Shown piece by piece: positions 8,001 to 16,475 of a stretch of DNA of 64,000 nucleotides. Position 1 is the stretch's first letter; each line of letters begins with the position of its first letter. The notes below the pieces were generated by a model. That model had not been told where the DNA came from, searched no databases, and saw only the letters and a program-made list of their open reading frames with translations. The stretch comes from Chitinophaga hostae (GTDB lineage: Bacteria > Bacteroidota > Bacteroidia > Chitinophagales > Chitinophagaceae): the NCBI RefSeq assembly GCF_018224885.1, contig NZ_JAGTXB010000003.1, positions 186,001 through 250,000 of the forward strand, read 5' to 3'. The translations under genes and the position numbers were made by a program.

Positions 8001-8618
8001 ATCTTTAAACTCAGTACTTACGTTACTATCTCCATCCGTTGTAATGCTTTTAGAAAGCGTGTTGGCAGCATAATCCGGGCTGTAGGTCAGTGTATAAGAA
8101 GTAGCGTTATTAACCCAGGAAGTGACAACGGATATCTTTTTGACATTATCACCCTGTGCGTTGGCAGATACAGCAAGCTGTAATGGGTGTGATGCCCATG
8201 AATTACCTGCCGGAATCACCTGCTTTACCTGTCCGCTGATATCATTCTGAAATATATTCTCAGAATATATTTTCTCAGATCCATATGCTGCACCAGCATT
8301 GGCAAGCGGGGTGGAATAAATAGCCCCACCCTGTGACCCGGACTGAGGAACGGGAAGAAAACTTTTTGCCTGTCTATCATAATTATCATATTCTCTATGC
8401 TGAACAATGTCCTTTCCGGACGGAGTAGCCCCAATGGAAATCACCTGTTTACTTCGGCCAAACCCATCTACATATTCTACTTCTTCATTCTTTTTGGTAC
8501 AGGTTGTATCTAGGCATTTTTTGCTGTATATATAATTTTCCGCAGAACTCAGCGTCTGGGCATTTATAAACAATGCCAGCCCTAAGCTTACTATTGATAA
8601 TATTCTTTTTATAATCAT
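5040..8618 (-). CDS. RHS protein (DUF6443 N-terminus) with NucA/NucB-like nuclease tip
   Basis: 1192 residues. Signal peptide (about 1-20, ending INAQ), a DUF6443-type N-terminal region (YVDGFGRSKQVISIGATPSG, PAGNSWASHP), many YD repeats, then the RHS core signature YTDHLGNIRLSYF ... YYPFGL ... YKYNGKELQ ... DYGARMYMADIGRWGVIDPL ... NPYNYALNNPVSFIDPDG, ending near residue 927. The variable tip (928-1192) contains HYDSDKKARDDRSKAN, RDEYPYAST (about 1081-1089) and VVYVPSKENSSQGG, the pattern of NucA/NucB nucleases (DEYP, then P-x-x-EN-x-x-QGG). A hydrophobic segment at about 1170-1187 follows the nuclease, which is unusual. The gene lies 5 bases after the YD-repeat gene and 13 bases before its candidate immunity gene. 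Confidence 0.9.
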   Translation of the reverse strand: MIIKRILSIVSLGLALFINAQTLSSAENYIYSKKCLDTTCTKKNEEVEYVDGFGRSKQVISIGATPSGKDIVQHREYDNYDRQAKSFLPVPQSGSQGGAIYSTPLANAGAAYGSEKIYSENIFQNDISGQVKQVIPAGNSWASHPLQLAVSANAQGDNVKKISVVTSWVNNATSYTLTYSPDYAANTLSKSITTDGDSNVSTEFKDGAGKTILVRKNDGTKTIDTYYLYDEFGNLAYVIPPLASTGISVSVPLSTSVLDNLCYQYHYDSQGRQVEKKLPGKGWEFSIYDQQDRVILTQDAKLRTVNNSFSAKGWMFVKYDKWGRVLYSGFFPSADSRIVLQNNVNNITINAENNESRSDSSFTANGMQVFYTQNAFPTGSVTVLSVNYYDTYPVYSFNPAFPVSIFGQSVITDITGTSVSTKGFPTLNLVKNIEDNNWTKSYAYYNTKGMAIGTYSINHLEGYTKTETEYDFAGVVKQTKVYHKRVIADTEKIISQVFEYDSKNRLKKQWHQIGTQPQELLVENSYNELSQLSNKKVGNNLQNIDYTYDIRGVLTKVNDPTQLGTKLFGFELKYTNPQNANNSPAKYNGNITEVTWKTSTDNILRQYNYQYDALNRLKKGIYSEPNASVPQNGFYNEIMEYDSGSNITSIKRNTGMSGMASLMDDLTYSYTGNRLNSVTDASANYNGYPDLSGNMISYDDNGNIADHRDKGILQIDYNFLNLPDYIKFDKGLQTRTGIINENTAYTYRADGTKVKKVYNYTPFDPLGTATELTSNTTEYLDGFQYETTTSKKGTGPLVLKFVPTSEGYYNFENNKYIYNYTDHLGNIRLSYFKNTSGSAEALEENDYYPFGLKHAGYNTIGGNPSYNYKYNGKELQKETGWNDYGARMYMADIGRWGVIDPLAETSRRFNPYNYALNNPVSFIDPDGRKAVPAPYEGMENHLVPGSYMWQMAGGSFNPHQKVPNGSGGTSADFGGFGYITETSSISSLYGGNGVGFTGNYALLVLNFIQNQIATTGGINLKGFHFVPQALTPNIYRHTLNSFIKGKPQILHYDSDKKARDDRSKANIKNSGLPSKYPIFQRDEYPYASTFEGVNSDVVYVPSKENSSQGGSLSVLYRGLKTGDAFMVIPVPEGRDPEDLKQRALEGLVPAPAPVVSHPDFSRPAIPYKMWPVITAAAVVLGAYYILKNVPVP

Positions 8619-8623
8619 GTGTT

Positions 8624-11323
8624 TTATTGCTTATAGTTATACTGGTAAGTTTTAAGTGTTTTACCATTCTGATCCACTACTTTCTCAAGTCTTCCGGCTT
8701 TATCGTAGGTATACATCTCTTTTGAACCATTAGGCGTTGTAATGGAGGTCATTCCTGTGAGGACATCCCATGTATAGGTACTAACGTTGAACTCTTTCAG
8801 AAAGCTGCTAATTCGCAGATTCTCCAGAGCTGTTTTCAGATCAGACTCATTTTCCGGGGTTGCAGAATTAGAAGCTGTTATTGCATTCTGTACGGCAGGC
8901 AGGGAAATAATCTGAGCATATGAAGACCCCTCTATTTTTGCAATAGGTTTGGTATTGTTATATCCATATATAACAGCGGTCGGAATCCCTTTAGGAGTTT
9001 TGGTTTCTACAGGATTTCCATAGCTGTCATAATTACTAAAGATTACCTTAGTCTGCGCTGACTGGTTCTGCATTTCATATGAGTTGATAGAGGTTACCTG
9101 CAACGAAGACGGATTATCATATTTGGTTTCTGCCTTACTGACAAGTTTTCCATTTATCTTCATTTCCGTTTCAAGGGCAGTCGAAAGCATCCGGGCATTA
9201 ACCAGCTTGATATTATTTAGATCAGAAGAATATTTTATATTCGTCTCTGTAATTTTTCCGTCCGGAGCTGTAACCTTTGTATAGACAGGCTCAAAATTAA
9301 GAGGACTATACGTTATTTCAGAGATATTTTCCAATGCTGACCCATCGCTAAAAAATGCTTTTGAGGTTGTTTTTGCTGACCGCGTCCAAGATGCCTTGCT
9401 TGTTGTTCCGTCACATAGAGTATATTCAGATGCATTATTGATTTCATTGAGTACATAGTCTATATTTTCACTTGAAACCAATTGATTTTGTGTATTATAG
9501 ACTTCTTTTTTATATAGTAACCCTCCTGAAACAAGATTATAATGGGGCCTTGTTCCATTTCCTATAAAATCTGTAGGTCTTTTGAAGTAATATTGGGAAT
9601 ATCCAAGATTATTAGAATCGCCATATATCTCTTTTACATTGTTGTATAAGATCACAGAGTTCAGGTAATCATATTCCTGTGACTGGCAGGTTTCCAGTGT
9701 AAAATAATCTCCACTTGAGTTCCACGCATTATCAAAAGCATCATACTTATAATTAATACTTTTTTTCAGAGTATTATTATCATAATATTCTATCCTTCTA
9801 ATTCTTGCTCCTGTTGCTATTGTTTTAGCATTTCGGTAGGGTGGCGGATCTGTCTCAATTCTTCCGATACTAAACTCCCCGTTTCCAAAACCAGTATTAA
9901 CTTCTATTGTATAGGTTCCCGGTGTCAATAAATATTTTGGTGTCTCATTGCTTGTAACGACCGTGCCTGCCTTTTTGACAACGTATGTGATTTGGTAATT
10001 ATAAGTATCAGGATTATCATGAATACCCAGTTGATACTTGTTTTTATAGAAAACGTAGTCATCTTTTCTAATAAAAATAGCTCGCGGTTCATCTACCTGG
10101 AAAGTATAGGTGCGGGTGATATTTGTGTCAAAAAATATTTGATCATAGACATATCGCTGGATTTCAGGATATTTGATCGAATAATTATCTGCACCAGGAT
10201 AGCTGACAGCTGTATAGATCTCATTCGCATCATATTGATAGACGACACGACCACCTTCCGGCAACTTCATTTCCGTCAGGGCTCCGATCATCTGTGAAGG
10301 AGTCGAGCCTGAGTTCTCATATTGAAAAGAATATCTTGCAATGGTATTCTGATCTTTATCAAGTTTGTACAGATTTGTCAGAATTCTTTTTTCTTCTGCT
10401 TGATTATTTGGTATACTAATGATCCCATACTCAAATTTGTATTTGGAAACCTGCCTTCCTGAATTATCCAATAAAGAAACACTTTGCAGCTTGTTGGGAT
10501 CACTGCTTCCATTATTCTCCCAATAGGGCTCATATATATTCTCAAAGTTGATTTTTCCAAAGATGGTTGTGACTGTTGTCAGGTTACAACTTTGATATTT
10601 TGTAGATGTCCCACTATATCTGGTATCTTTCTGATAAGCAAGATTTACAATTTCAATATCATTTTCATCAAGAATTTTGCTCAGATAAAATGCAGATCTG
10701 TAGTTGGTTTTATAACCTTCCCTTGAAGCAATACTGTAGTTGTCATAAAAATACTTGAATCCTTTGTCGTCTGTTATTTTAAATGATTCCAGAATAAGTG
10801 TTGCCGTATTGGCAGTTCTGGTATAGTCTATTTTAACATTATTTCCAGAGATATTATTAAGCGTAAAGGTATTGTTGATCGTATCCCTTACAAACTTAAA
10901 TTTCCCGGAACTTCCCGGTATGTTATAGTAATAGAGATCATCAAAAATATTTTTCTTATAATCCGGTTTTGAGTTATTATCATATTTCTCATCCACATCA
11001 TTGTTGATCACTCTGGAAATAATACCCACTTTTGAAAGCGACCAACCTAATCCAACTTCACCAGCTGGCTTTTTTAAGCCTACATTATACACATGATTGC
11101 TAAGTCCTAAAGGAATAGTAAGGTTCTTATTGCTTGTTGGTAAAGTAAAAAGTGGTACAGAGATTTCCGGCACTCCTGTAGCCAACGAAATAGGAGTATT
11201 GGAATATGAGGCAAATGAGGATGCAGAAGGTACCGGGTCGGGGGTAGTACCGAAATTGCGCTCTATTTGGGCTTTACCCAATCCGTACACTAATATAAAT
11301 AGTACTAGTAATTTTTTCATCAT
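8624..11323 (-). CDS. YD-repeat / RHS-like protein upstream of the RHS toxin
   Basis: 899 residues with a signal peptide (MMKKLLVLFILVYGLGKAQ). The N-terminal region (TPISLATGVPEISVPLF, then VGLGWSLSKVGIISR) is the opening seen in Bacteroidota RHS partner proteins and SpvB/TcB-like shells; the C-terminal third has YD-type repeats (SYGNPVETKTPKGIPTAVIYGY, MYTYDKAGRLEKVVDQNGK) and stops without an RHS core or toxin tip. It lies 2 bases after the T9SS-sorted protein and 5 bases before the 1192-residue RHS gene, so the three are one operon. A likely role is part of the shell or carrier for the toxin protein; the same pair is seen in module 2 (59366-63424 before 55013-59326). Confidence 0.85.
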   Translation of the reverse strand: MMKKLLVLFILVYGLGKAQIERNFGTTPDPVPSASSFASYSNTPISLATGVPEISVPLFTLPTSNKNLTIPLGLSNHVYNVGLKKPAGEVGLGWSLSKVGIISRVINNDVDEKYDNNSKPDYKKNIFDDLYYYNIPGSSGKFKFVRDTINNTFTLNNISGNNVKIDYTRTANTATLILESFKITDDKGFKYFYDNYSIASREGYKTNYRSAFYLSKILDENDIEIVNLAYQKDTRYSGTSTKYQSCNLTTVTTIFGKINFENIYEPYWENNGSSDPNKLQSVSLLDNSGRQVSKYKFEYGIISIPNNQAEEKRILTNLYKLDKDQNTIARYSFQYENSGSTPSQMIGALTEMKLPEGGRVVYQYDANEIYTAVSYPGADNYSIKYPEIQRYVYDQIFFDTNITRTYTFQVDEPRAIFIRKDDYVFYKNKYQLGIHDNPDTYNYQITYVVKKAGTVVTSNETPKYLLTPGTYTIEVNTGFGNGEFSIGRIETDPPPYRNAKTIATGARIRRIEYYDNNTLKKSINYKYDAFDNAWNSSGDYFTLETCQSQEYDYLNSVILYNNVKEIYGDSNNLGYSQYYFKRPTDFIGNGTRPHYNLVSGGLLYKKEVYNTQNQLVSSENIDYVLNEINNASEYTLCDGTTSKASWTRSAKTTSKAFFSDGSALENISEITYSPLNFEPVYTKVTAPDGKITETNIKYSSDLNNIKLVNARMLSTALETEMKINGKLVSKAETKYDNPSSLQVTSINSYEMQNQSAQTKVIFSNYDSYGNPVETKTPKGIPTAVIYGYNNTKPIAKIEGSSYAQIISLPAVQNAITASNSATPENESDLKTALENLRISSFLKEFNVSTYTWDVLTGMTSITTPNGSKEMYTYDKAGRLEKVVDQNGKTLKTYQYNYKQ

Positions 11324-11325
11324 GT

Positions 11326-12867
11326 TTACTTCTTAATTAGTTTGGCATTCGCCGTTTTATTGGTATCCGTTTTTATAGTCACCAGATAAGCCCCTTGAAC
11401 CAAAGCCTGCGTATTAATTTTGGTTACTTTATTCTTGGTTTTCACGCTTTGGAGCTGTCTTCCACTCATATCATATAAGAGAATATCAGCCTCTTTGAAC
11501 TCATAGCCAATTTCTATATAAGCATAGTCTGAGACAGGGTTTGGATAAATCTTGATTTCATATTTTTCGATCAGCTGAGCAACTTGTTTGTCACCTAGTT
11601 TCACAATCTTCCAGTTTTCTTTACCTAATTCTGTGGCACTGGTTCCAGCCAGAACAATTGAACCGTCTCTGTTTAGCTTTATATCTGAAAGCCTTTCTTC
11701 TTTCTTTCTGGATTCTCCGGAAATGTGTTTTCTCCACTGCTCATTCCCTAATGAGTCTATGTAAAGGAGCCAAAACGTATTGTCGTCTTCCTTTGCTCTT
11801 CCCTCTGAAGGGGTATAACCTCCTAGTAAAATTCCTTTAGAAGATTTGTCATCTGCGGAATGAAGAACGCTCATTCCCATCAGGACATCACGATTACCAA
11901 AGTTGTAAGACTTTTGCCACTGTTCTTCCCCCCTATCATTGAGTGCAATAAGCCATAAGTCTGTTCCTTGCTCTATCCCTGTATTTTTGTTCCCTGATCT
12001 TTCCGATCTGGACTCTCCACCGATCATTAAACCGCCGGAAGTTAAGGCCAGGGTTCTGATATGGTCATCACCTTTCCCCCCAAAGTTCTTTTCCCATTCT
12101 ACTTTCGAGTTTTTATCAAGTTTTATCACCCAAAAATCTCCTTCTCCGTAGTTTTCCGTCTTTTTTGAACCACCAGTACCACTTCTGGAATAAATTCCGA
12201 GAAGTGCGCCACCGTCAGGTGTTGGAATCATTTTTTCAACTTCATCTAAACCTTTTCCACCCAAAATTAGTTGTGAAAGTTCCTTTCCGTCTTTATTCAG
12301 TCGGGTAATGAAGACATCTTTGGAACCATATCCTTTTGAAGCATTCTGTATATTTCCGGAAACAAAGAATCCTAAGTCTGTTGTTTGAATAACAGCTCTT
12401 GCTTCTTCGTCTCCAGCTGTTCCTAATGTTTTTTGCCATAATTCATCTCCAAATTCACCCAAACGAATGAGCCAAATGTCTGAACCACCCTTACTGTCAT
12501 CCTTTTTATCAAGCCCCTTCCCGGAGAATGTGGTACCTGAAATCAAAAATCCACCATCCTGTGTGGTAACGGCAGCAGACAAATAATCATGGTTTATCCC
12601 GGAAAAGTATTTTTCCCAGACTTCTTCCCCTTGCTGGTTAAGTTTTACCAGGTGGAAATCATACCCATTGTTCTGCTTACTGGCTTGTTGTAATTTGTCG
12701 CTCCGAATTGAGCTTCCCGTGATCAGATACTGCTGATCGATTGTTGTTGTCACCTGGCTCAGAAAATCCTGCGTCGAGGATTTGATGTCTTTCTGCCACT
12801 GAACCTGTTGGGAATACAGGTTAACAACGGTGCATAATAGGACTGCACCAAAATAATTTTTCGTCAT
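11326..12867 (-). CDS. T9SS type A sorting domain protein with propeller-like repeats
   Basis: 513 residues. Signal peptide (about 1-19, ending LYSQ), then about seven repeats of roughly 50-60 residues with the pattern DGGFLISG...GSDIWLIRL...G.E.WQK, as in beta-propeller surface proteins, and a C-terminal type IX secretion sorting domain (IYPNPVSDYAYIEI ... LYDMSGRQL ... GAYLVTIKT ... KLIKK). The C-terminal signal sends the protein through T9SS to the cell surface of Bacteroidota. It is the first gene of the toxin-module operon, followed at 2 bases by the YD-repeat protein. A role in surface display or target contact for the RHS proteins is an inference from context. Confidence 0.9.
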   Translation of the reverse strand: MTKNYFGAVLLCTVVNLYSQQVQWQKDIKSSTQDFLSQVTTTIDQQYLITGSSIRSDKLQQASKQNNGYDFHLVKLNQQGEEVWEKYFSGINHDYLSAAVTTQDGGFLISGTTFSGKGLDKKDDSKGGSDIWLIRLGEFGDELWQKTLGTAGDEEARAVIQTTDLGFFVSGNIQNASKGYGSKDVFITRLNKDGKELSQLILGGKGLDEVEKMIPTPDGGALLGIYSRSGTGGSKKTENYGEGDFWVIKLDKNSKVEWEKNFGGKGDDHIRTLALTSGGLMIGGESRSERSGNKNTGIEQGTDLWLIALNDRGEEQWQKSYNFGNRDVLMGMSVLHSADDKSSKGILLGGYTPSEGRAKEDDNTFWLLYIDSLGNEQWRKHISGESRKKEERLSDIKLNRDGSIVLAGTSATELGKENWKIVKLGDKQVAQLIEKYEIKIYPNPVSDYAYIEIGYEFKEADILLYDMSGRQLQSVKTKNKVTKINTQALVQGAYLVTIKTDTNKTANAKLIKK

Positions 12868-12997
12868 AAGCTTGTGTTAAAATTAACGGGTTAAAAATAT
12901 TACTAAAATTCTATATACATACTCCGTAAAAACCCCATATTTTTATGAATTCTTCGTAACATATATATATTGCTGTTCAACGTCTTATATCATATGG

Positions 12998-13005
12998 CAA
13001 AGCTA
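12998..13005 (-). promoter_or_regulatory. Candidate -7 box of toxin module 1 operon
   Basis: The minus strand reads TAGCTTTG, an exact match to the Bacteroidota -7 element TAnnTTTG, about 130 bases before the start codon at 12867. A TTTG lies upstream at 13020-13023, but the 14-base spacing is shorter than usual for the -33 element. The rest of the 12868-13078 gap is AT-rich with no gene. Confidence 0.4.
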
Positions 13006-13078
13006 TACACGCACAGCGCCAAAACGTGTCGTATTAAATTGGAATTAATATTTTACTTCACTTTTTTATAATCACAAT

Positions 13079-13106
13079 AAAAAAAGCCGGGGATGAATCC
13101 CCAGCC
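13079..13106 (-). terminator. Terminator of the traE-traQ operon
   Basis: On the minus strand GGCTGGGGAT pairs with ATCCCCGGCT (one G-U) around a 2-3 base loop and is followed by seven T. It lies 30 bases after the stop of traQ and separates the transfer operon from toxin module 1. Confidence 0.8.
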
Positions 13107-13135
13107 GTTAACATTCTTCTACTAATTAACCCATA

Positions 13136-13585
13136 TCAATTAAAATCAAACTCAGCATTCTTTTCATTGCCAAATTGATCTGCAACCCATATCTTAAATG
13201 AATGTTTCTCTTTTGTTTTCGGTCTGTAGTTGAGCATAAATGTATCCTTCGGAATCTTATACAGTTTGTTAGGGATAAATGGTTTATCGCCAGGAAACTT
13301 TAAGCTGCCCACGCCTTCATACTGGAAATACCGAATCGTATATTTTGTCTCTGTATAGTTTCCAGTCTTTTTTATATGACAGGGAATTTCTACAACCTGG
13401 TCAGCAGGAACTGTGGACGGTATCGGCATAATCTCCAACTCAAAAGGAAAATTAGTCTGGATGTCCAGATCCTTTGAGCAGGAGATAAATGCAAAACAGG
13501 AAAGCAAGAGCATTAATAACATACCTGATTTCTTAATGACACACCTTTTTACGATTAATAATGGTCGGCTTAAAATATATTTCAT
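13136..13585 (-). CDS. traQ: Conjugative transfer protein TraQ (DUF3872)
   Basis: 149 residues from the ATG at 13585; a longer reading from 13624 would overlap traO and add an implausible N-terminus. After a basic stretch there is a hydrophobic segment ending in a lipobox-like LLSCFAFISC, so it may be a lipoprotein. The mature part (DLDIQTNFPFELEIMPIPSTVPADQVVEIPC..., KYTIRYFQYEGVGSLKF, PKDTFMLNYRPKTKEKHSFKIWVADQFGNEK) matches what I know of DUF3872/TraQ, always the last gene of Bacteroidota tra operons. It lies 16 bases after traO and just before the operon terminator. Its precise role in the mating apparatus is unknown. Confidence 0.85.
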   Translation of the reverse strand: MKYILSRPLLIVKRCVIKKSGMLLMLLLSCFAFISCSKDLDIQTNFPFELEIMPIPSTVPADQVVEIPCHIKKTGNYTETKYTIRYFQYEGVGSLKFPGDKPFIPNKLYKIPKDTFMLNYRPKTKEKHSFKIWVADQFGNEKNAEFDFN

Positions 13586-13601
13586 TGTACTTATTTTTAA
13601 A

Positions 13602-14165
13602 TTAGAAAATAAATCGGATTCCAACGCCTGCTCCTGGTCGGAAGCGCTCCAGGGTTGTACCCATTACATACCGCGCTTTTCCCTGTACTAAAAGCACTAC
13701 TCTATTTCCCAGGTATGTTTCCAAAGAAAGGCGAATCCCACCTCCGTATATAAAACGGTCTTCATTGAGAATGACCGCTCCCATTGGCAGTACTTTTTTA
13801 CTCTCATTGATGATTTCATAGCCTGCTACAGGGCCAAGCCCCACATAGAGAGATAAGGTCCTCGTCCAATCTCCGAGTACATACAGATTATAGCTTCCTT
13901 CCGCCGAAAAGCTCTCTACCGGAATTTCTATGCCTTCAAAAGCTTGCTTCCGCCTGGAGTAGTCTATTGCCCATAACATATAGTTTTCCTTTTTTGCAGC
14001 AACAGTCATCCCAGCCTGCAAATAGAATGGTGTAGGTAAAAAATTCTCTCCCCAGGTTCTCCCTACTGAAAGCTCAACTCCTTTCTGCCTTTGCAGATGC
14101 CTTTGCGCCTGCGCCAGGTCAAAGCCAGCCAAAAGCATCATTAATATTAAAAGTGTATTTTTCAT
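13602..14165 (-). CDS. traO: Conjugative transposon protein TraO
   Basis: 187 residues with a signal peptide (about 1-20, ending DLAQA). The mature protein is rich in alternating beta strands with aromatic ends (FYLQAGMTVAAKKENYMLWAIDY, LSLYVGLGPVAGYEI) and finishes in GVGIRFIF, with a C-terminal Phe, the mark of an outer-membrane beta barrel. This fits TraO of CTnDOT-type elements, thought to be an outer-membrane component of the transfer channel. It follows traN by 28 bases and precedes traQ by 16. Length is typical for the family. Confidence 0.9.
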   Translation of the reverse strand: MKNTLLILMMLLAGFDLAQAQRHLQRQKGVELSVGRTWGENFLPTPFYLQAGMTVAAKKENYMLWAIDYSRRKQAFEGIEIPVESFSAEGSYNLYVLGDWTRTLSLYVGLGPVAGYEIINESKKVLPMGAVILNEDRFIYGGGIRLSLETYLGNRVVLLVQGKARYVMGTTLERFRPGAGVGIRFIF

Positions 14166-14193
14166 TTTTCTGATGATTAAAAAGTATTCGTAA

Positions 14194-15138
14194 TTAAAAA
14201 TGGAGATGCATATCCTTAACTAGTCTTGCTTTGATGAGATCATCATTCTCGATTCTGAGCAACTGGTGCCGGCCACCATTCTTTTCAAAGATTTCGATAA
14301 TCAGCATCTTATCATCAGGAATAGTCAGCTGTTCCAGCAGATATACATTCCTCTCCGTACTCGTTCCAGGTACCTGCTCCATTTCTATATATTCGCCAAG
14401 AGGTTCCACTGCTCTTTCCTGAATCACGGTGCGTTTACCTACCTTCTTATCCACTATTTTAAAGCTGATAAAATCAATGGTAAAAGGGATATTGGTAGAA
14501 TTATTAAACTGCAGGTAGAAAAAAAGCTTTCCATTCAGCGTGTAGATACCTTTTAGTGCCACCTTTATTCCGAAACTTTCCGATCCAATATGGCGAACAA
14601 ACCGCTTATCCCTTTTGTAAATGGTTTCCATCACCAGGTAAGACAACATCGGAGGATCAGACCCTAGATCTTTGAAAAGGGCTTCCCCTTCACTAGTGGT
14701 AGATAAGCCTTCGTTCTTTCCTTTTTGAGCCTTAGACAAACTGATTGTAAGGCTGCCGGGGTACTCACTGTAGCGGACATTAAAATTGTAGAATTTTCCA
14801 TCATCGGTGATGACTGAAAAGTTTGTTTCTTCTGTAAATCCCTTCACGGTAGCTTTAATTCTAAGTACATTTTCTGCTTTGTCGGCTTTTCCTGCAGTAA
14901 TATTCTCACTTCCCAAATCCACATAGCGGATCGCGGAGGGAAAAATAATATGGGTGGTCTTATCATAGGTCACCCGTAATTCATAGGGAGCGATACTGGC
15001 ATAATTCTCTTTTTCCGGAAGATTCTTCGGTAGTCCCAAGCTATCAGCCGGGAGTTCCGGAGTTCCGGTCTGCGCCCATGCTTGATTTTGCATAAGGGCT
15101 AACAGGATAATGACGACTATTTGAATTCTATGTTTCAT
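14194..15138 (-). CDS. traN: Conjugative transposon protein TraN
   Basis: 314 residues with signal peptide (about 1-22, ending NQAWA). The sequence YELRVTYDKTTHIIFPSAIRYVDLGS at about residues 52-77 followed by IRYVDLGSENITAGKAD is the conserved start of the TraN domain, and the C-terminal half (YLQFNNSTNIPFTIDFISFKI, RNVYLLEQLTIPDDKMLIIEIFEKNGGRHQLL) matches the TraN end. TraN is a VirB9-like periplasmic/outer-membrane channel component in Bacteroidota conjugation systems. It lies 21 bases after traM and 28 before traO, in the order usual for these elements. Confidence 0.92.
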   Translation of the reverse strand: MKHRIQIVVIILLALMQNQAWAQTGTPELPADSLGLPKNLPEKENYASIAPYELRVTYDKTTHIIFPSAIRYVDLGSENITAGKADKAENVLRIKATVKGFTEETNFSVITDDGKFYNFNVRYSEYPGSLTISLSKAQKGKNEGLSTTSEGEALFKDLGSDPPMLSYLVMETIYKRDKRFVRHIGSESFGIKVALKGIYTLNGKLFFYLQFNNSTNIPFTIDFISFKIVDKKVGKRTVIQERAVEPLGEYIEMEQVPGTSTERNVYLLEQLTIPDDKMLIIEIFEKNGGRHQLLRIENDDLIKARLVKDMHLHF

Positions 15139-15159
15139 AATTATTTTTTAATGCGTTGT

Positions 15160-16470
15160 CTAGTTGTTTTTATTGTTTTTGGGTAATAGAAAGAGAAGGT
15201 ATCCGGCCTTTACAGTAACCTTTGCCGTTCCTATCCTCTTAGCGAGGTATCCTGCGGTTCCCTGTACCACTCCTTTCGTGAGATCAGAGATCAGTTGCTG
15301 CCCGGTGGAACTGCTGAGCACAATATTGGTTCCTGCGGAACTGCTCATTCCGGAAGCAATCTCTTTTACGGCATTGACATCCGGAGAATATGGCAGGTTT
15401 AGTCCCAATTGACCATCCAGGTCATAGGCAGAAATATCCACAGGAACAATGCTCCCTTTGTATTCCACCGAACTAATATCCAAGCCTAACCTTCCGTCCC
15501 TTACACTGGCTCTTGCTGTCAGAAGAGTTCCGGGAGGAATATTCATACCCGCGATCCGTATCCCTTGAAGCAAACGCAAAGGAACACTGCTGCCCGCCGT
15601 AATGGTTTGAGTCCGATGAATACACGCATGGATGCTATTGGACATTACTTTAACAGGAGAAAACTGATCTGCAGAGCGGCCATCGAAAAAACGTTCTGTC
15701 GGTCCGTTCAATACCGAAGACATAAATTCCTGATCGGTTTGTCCCTGTTTTTGGTTAAGGGAAGACACCACATTTTTATCGGGGGTATAGACCGGTTCAA
15801 TATATCGTTTAGGAGCAGCTACCAGTTTTGCAGTATCCGGAGAGGCTGGTTTCTGCTGCGGCATTACTTGGGGAAGGTATTTGGCTGCCATCTGATAGGA
15901 TTTCTCCATCATAGCCAAAGGATCAGGATTCACTTCTTGCGAAGAAACGGCATTGGCTTTTTCTCTTTTCAGTTCTCTGATCTCCCTCCGCAATGCTTCA
16001 TTCTGATTATCATCATGGTAAAAGTTTCCCAGGGTATTCTGTATTTCATCATAATTTTGTCTTCCCGCTAAAGCAGGATTAGACCTCATACCACGATCTT
16101 CGCCAATCAAAGGACTTGGTGTGACAGTACTGTCCTGCTTATTCAGGTAATCCGATAGGGATAGCATTGCATTTTTCCTTTCATTCTGCTTCTTTTCAAG
16201 AAGTTCCTGCTCATACGCTTTTTCCTTATCTCCTAATAAACCAGCATCATTAGCCTGCGGAACAGCATTGTTCAAACCTGCTTCAGGAATAGCCTTATTT
16301 TCGGCAGGCCGAAAGATAAGGTATAAGCAGCCTGCAAAAGCAATGGTAAGCAGACTATAAACAAGAGCTTTCTTAAACTCCGGCTTTTTCCTGGTACTGG
16401 CTTCTGCTTTCATGTCATTATTTTCTTCCGTCTCATGGATAAGCACCGTATGTTTCCTTTCTTTTTCCAT
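15160..16470 (-). CDS. traM: Conjugative transposon protein TraM (VirB10-like)
   Basis: 436 residues: a short cytoplasmic N-terminus, one membrane segment (ALVYSLLTIAFAGCLYLIF, about 35-53), a long hydrophilic linker with Gln/Glu/Lys-rich segments, and a C-terminal TraM domain (IHACIHRTQTITAGSSVPLRL, GIRIAGMNIPPGTLLTARASV, VDISAYDLDGQLGLNLPYS, then GTAKVTVKAGYLLFLLP). That layout is VirB10-like: an inner-membrane anchor linked across the periplasm to a beta-rich domain. It follows the small TraL-like gene by 5 bases. Length is normal for TraM. Confidence 0.92.
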   Translation of the reverse strand: MEKERKHTVLIHETEENNDMKAEASTRKKPEFKKALVYSLLTIAFAGCLYLIFRPAENKAIPEAGLNNAVPQANDAGLLGDKEKAYEQELLEKKQNERKNAMLSLSDYLNKQDSTVTPSPLIGEDRGMRSNPALAGRQNYDEIQNTLGNFYHDDNQNEALRREIRELKREKANAVSSQEVNPDPLAMMEKSYQMAAKYLPQVMPQQKPASPDTAKLVAAPKRYIEPVYTPDKNVVSSLNQKQGQTDQEFMSSVLNGPTERFFDGRSADQFSPVKVMSNSIHACIHRTQTITAGSSVPLRLLQGIRIAGMNIPPGTLLTARASVRDGRLGLDISSVEYKGSIVPVDISAYDLDGQLGLNLPYSPDVNAVKEIASGMSSSAGTNIVLSSSTGQQLISDLTKGVVQGTAGYLAKRIGTAKVTVKAGYLLFLLPKNNKNN

Positions 16471-16475
16471 AATCT

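Noticed and set aside
13585..13624. Longer start of traQ
   Set aside because: It would overlap traO and put 13 unusual residues before the hydrophobic segment; the start at 13585 fits the family better.
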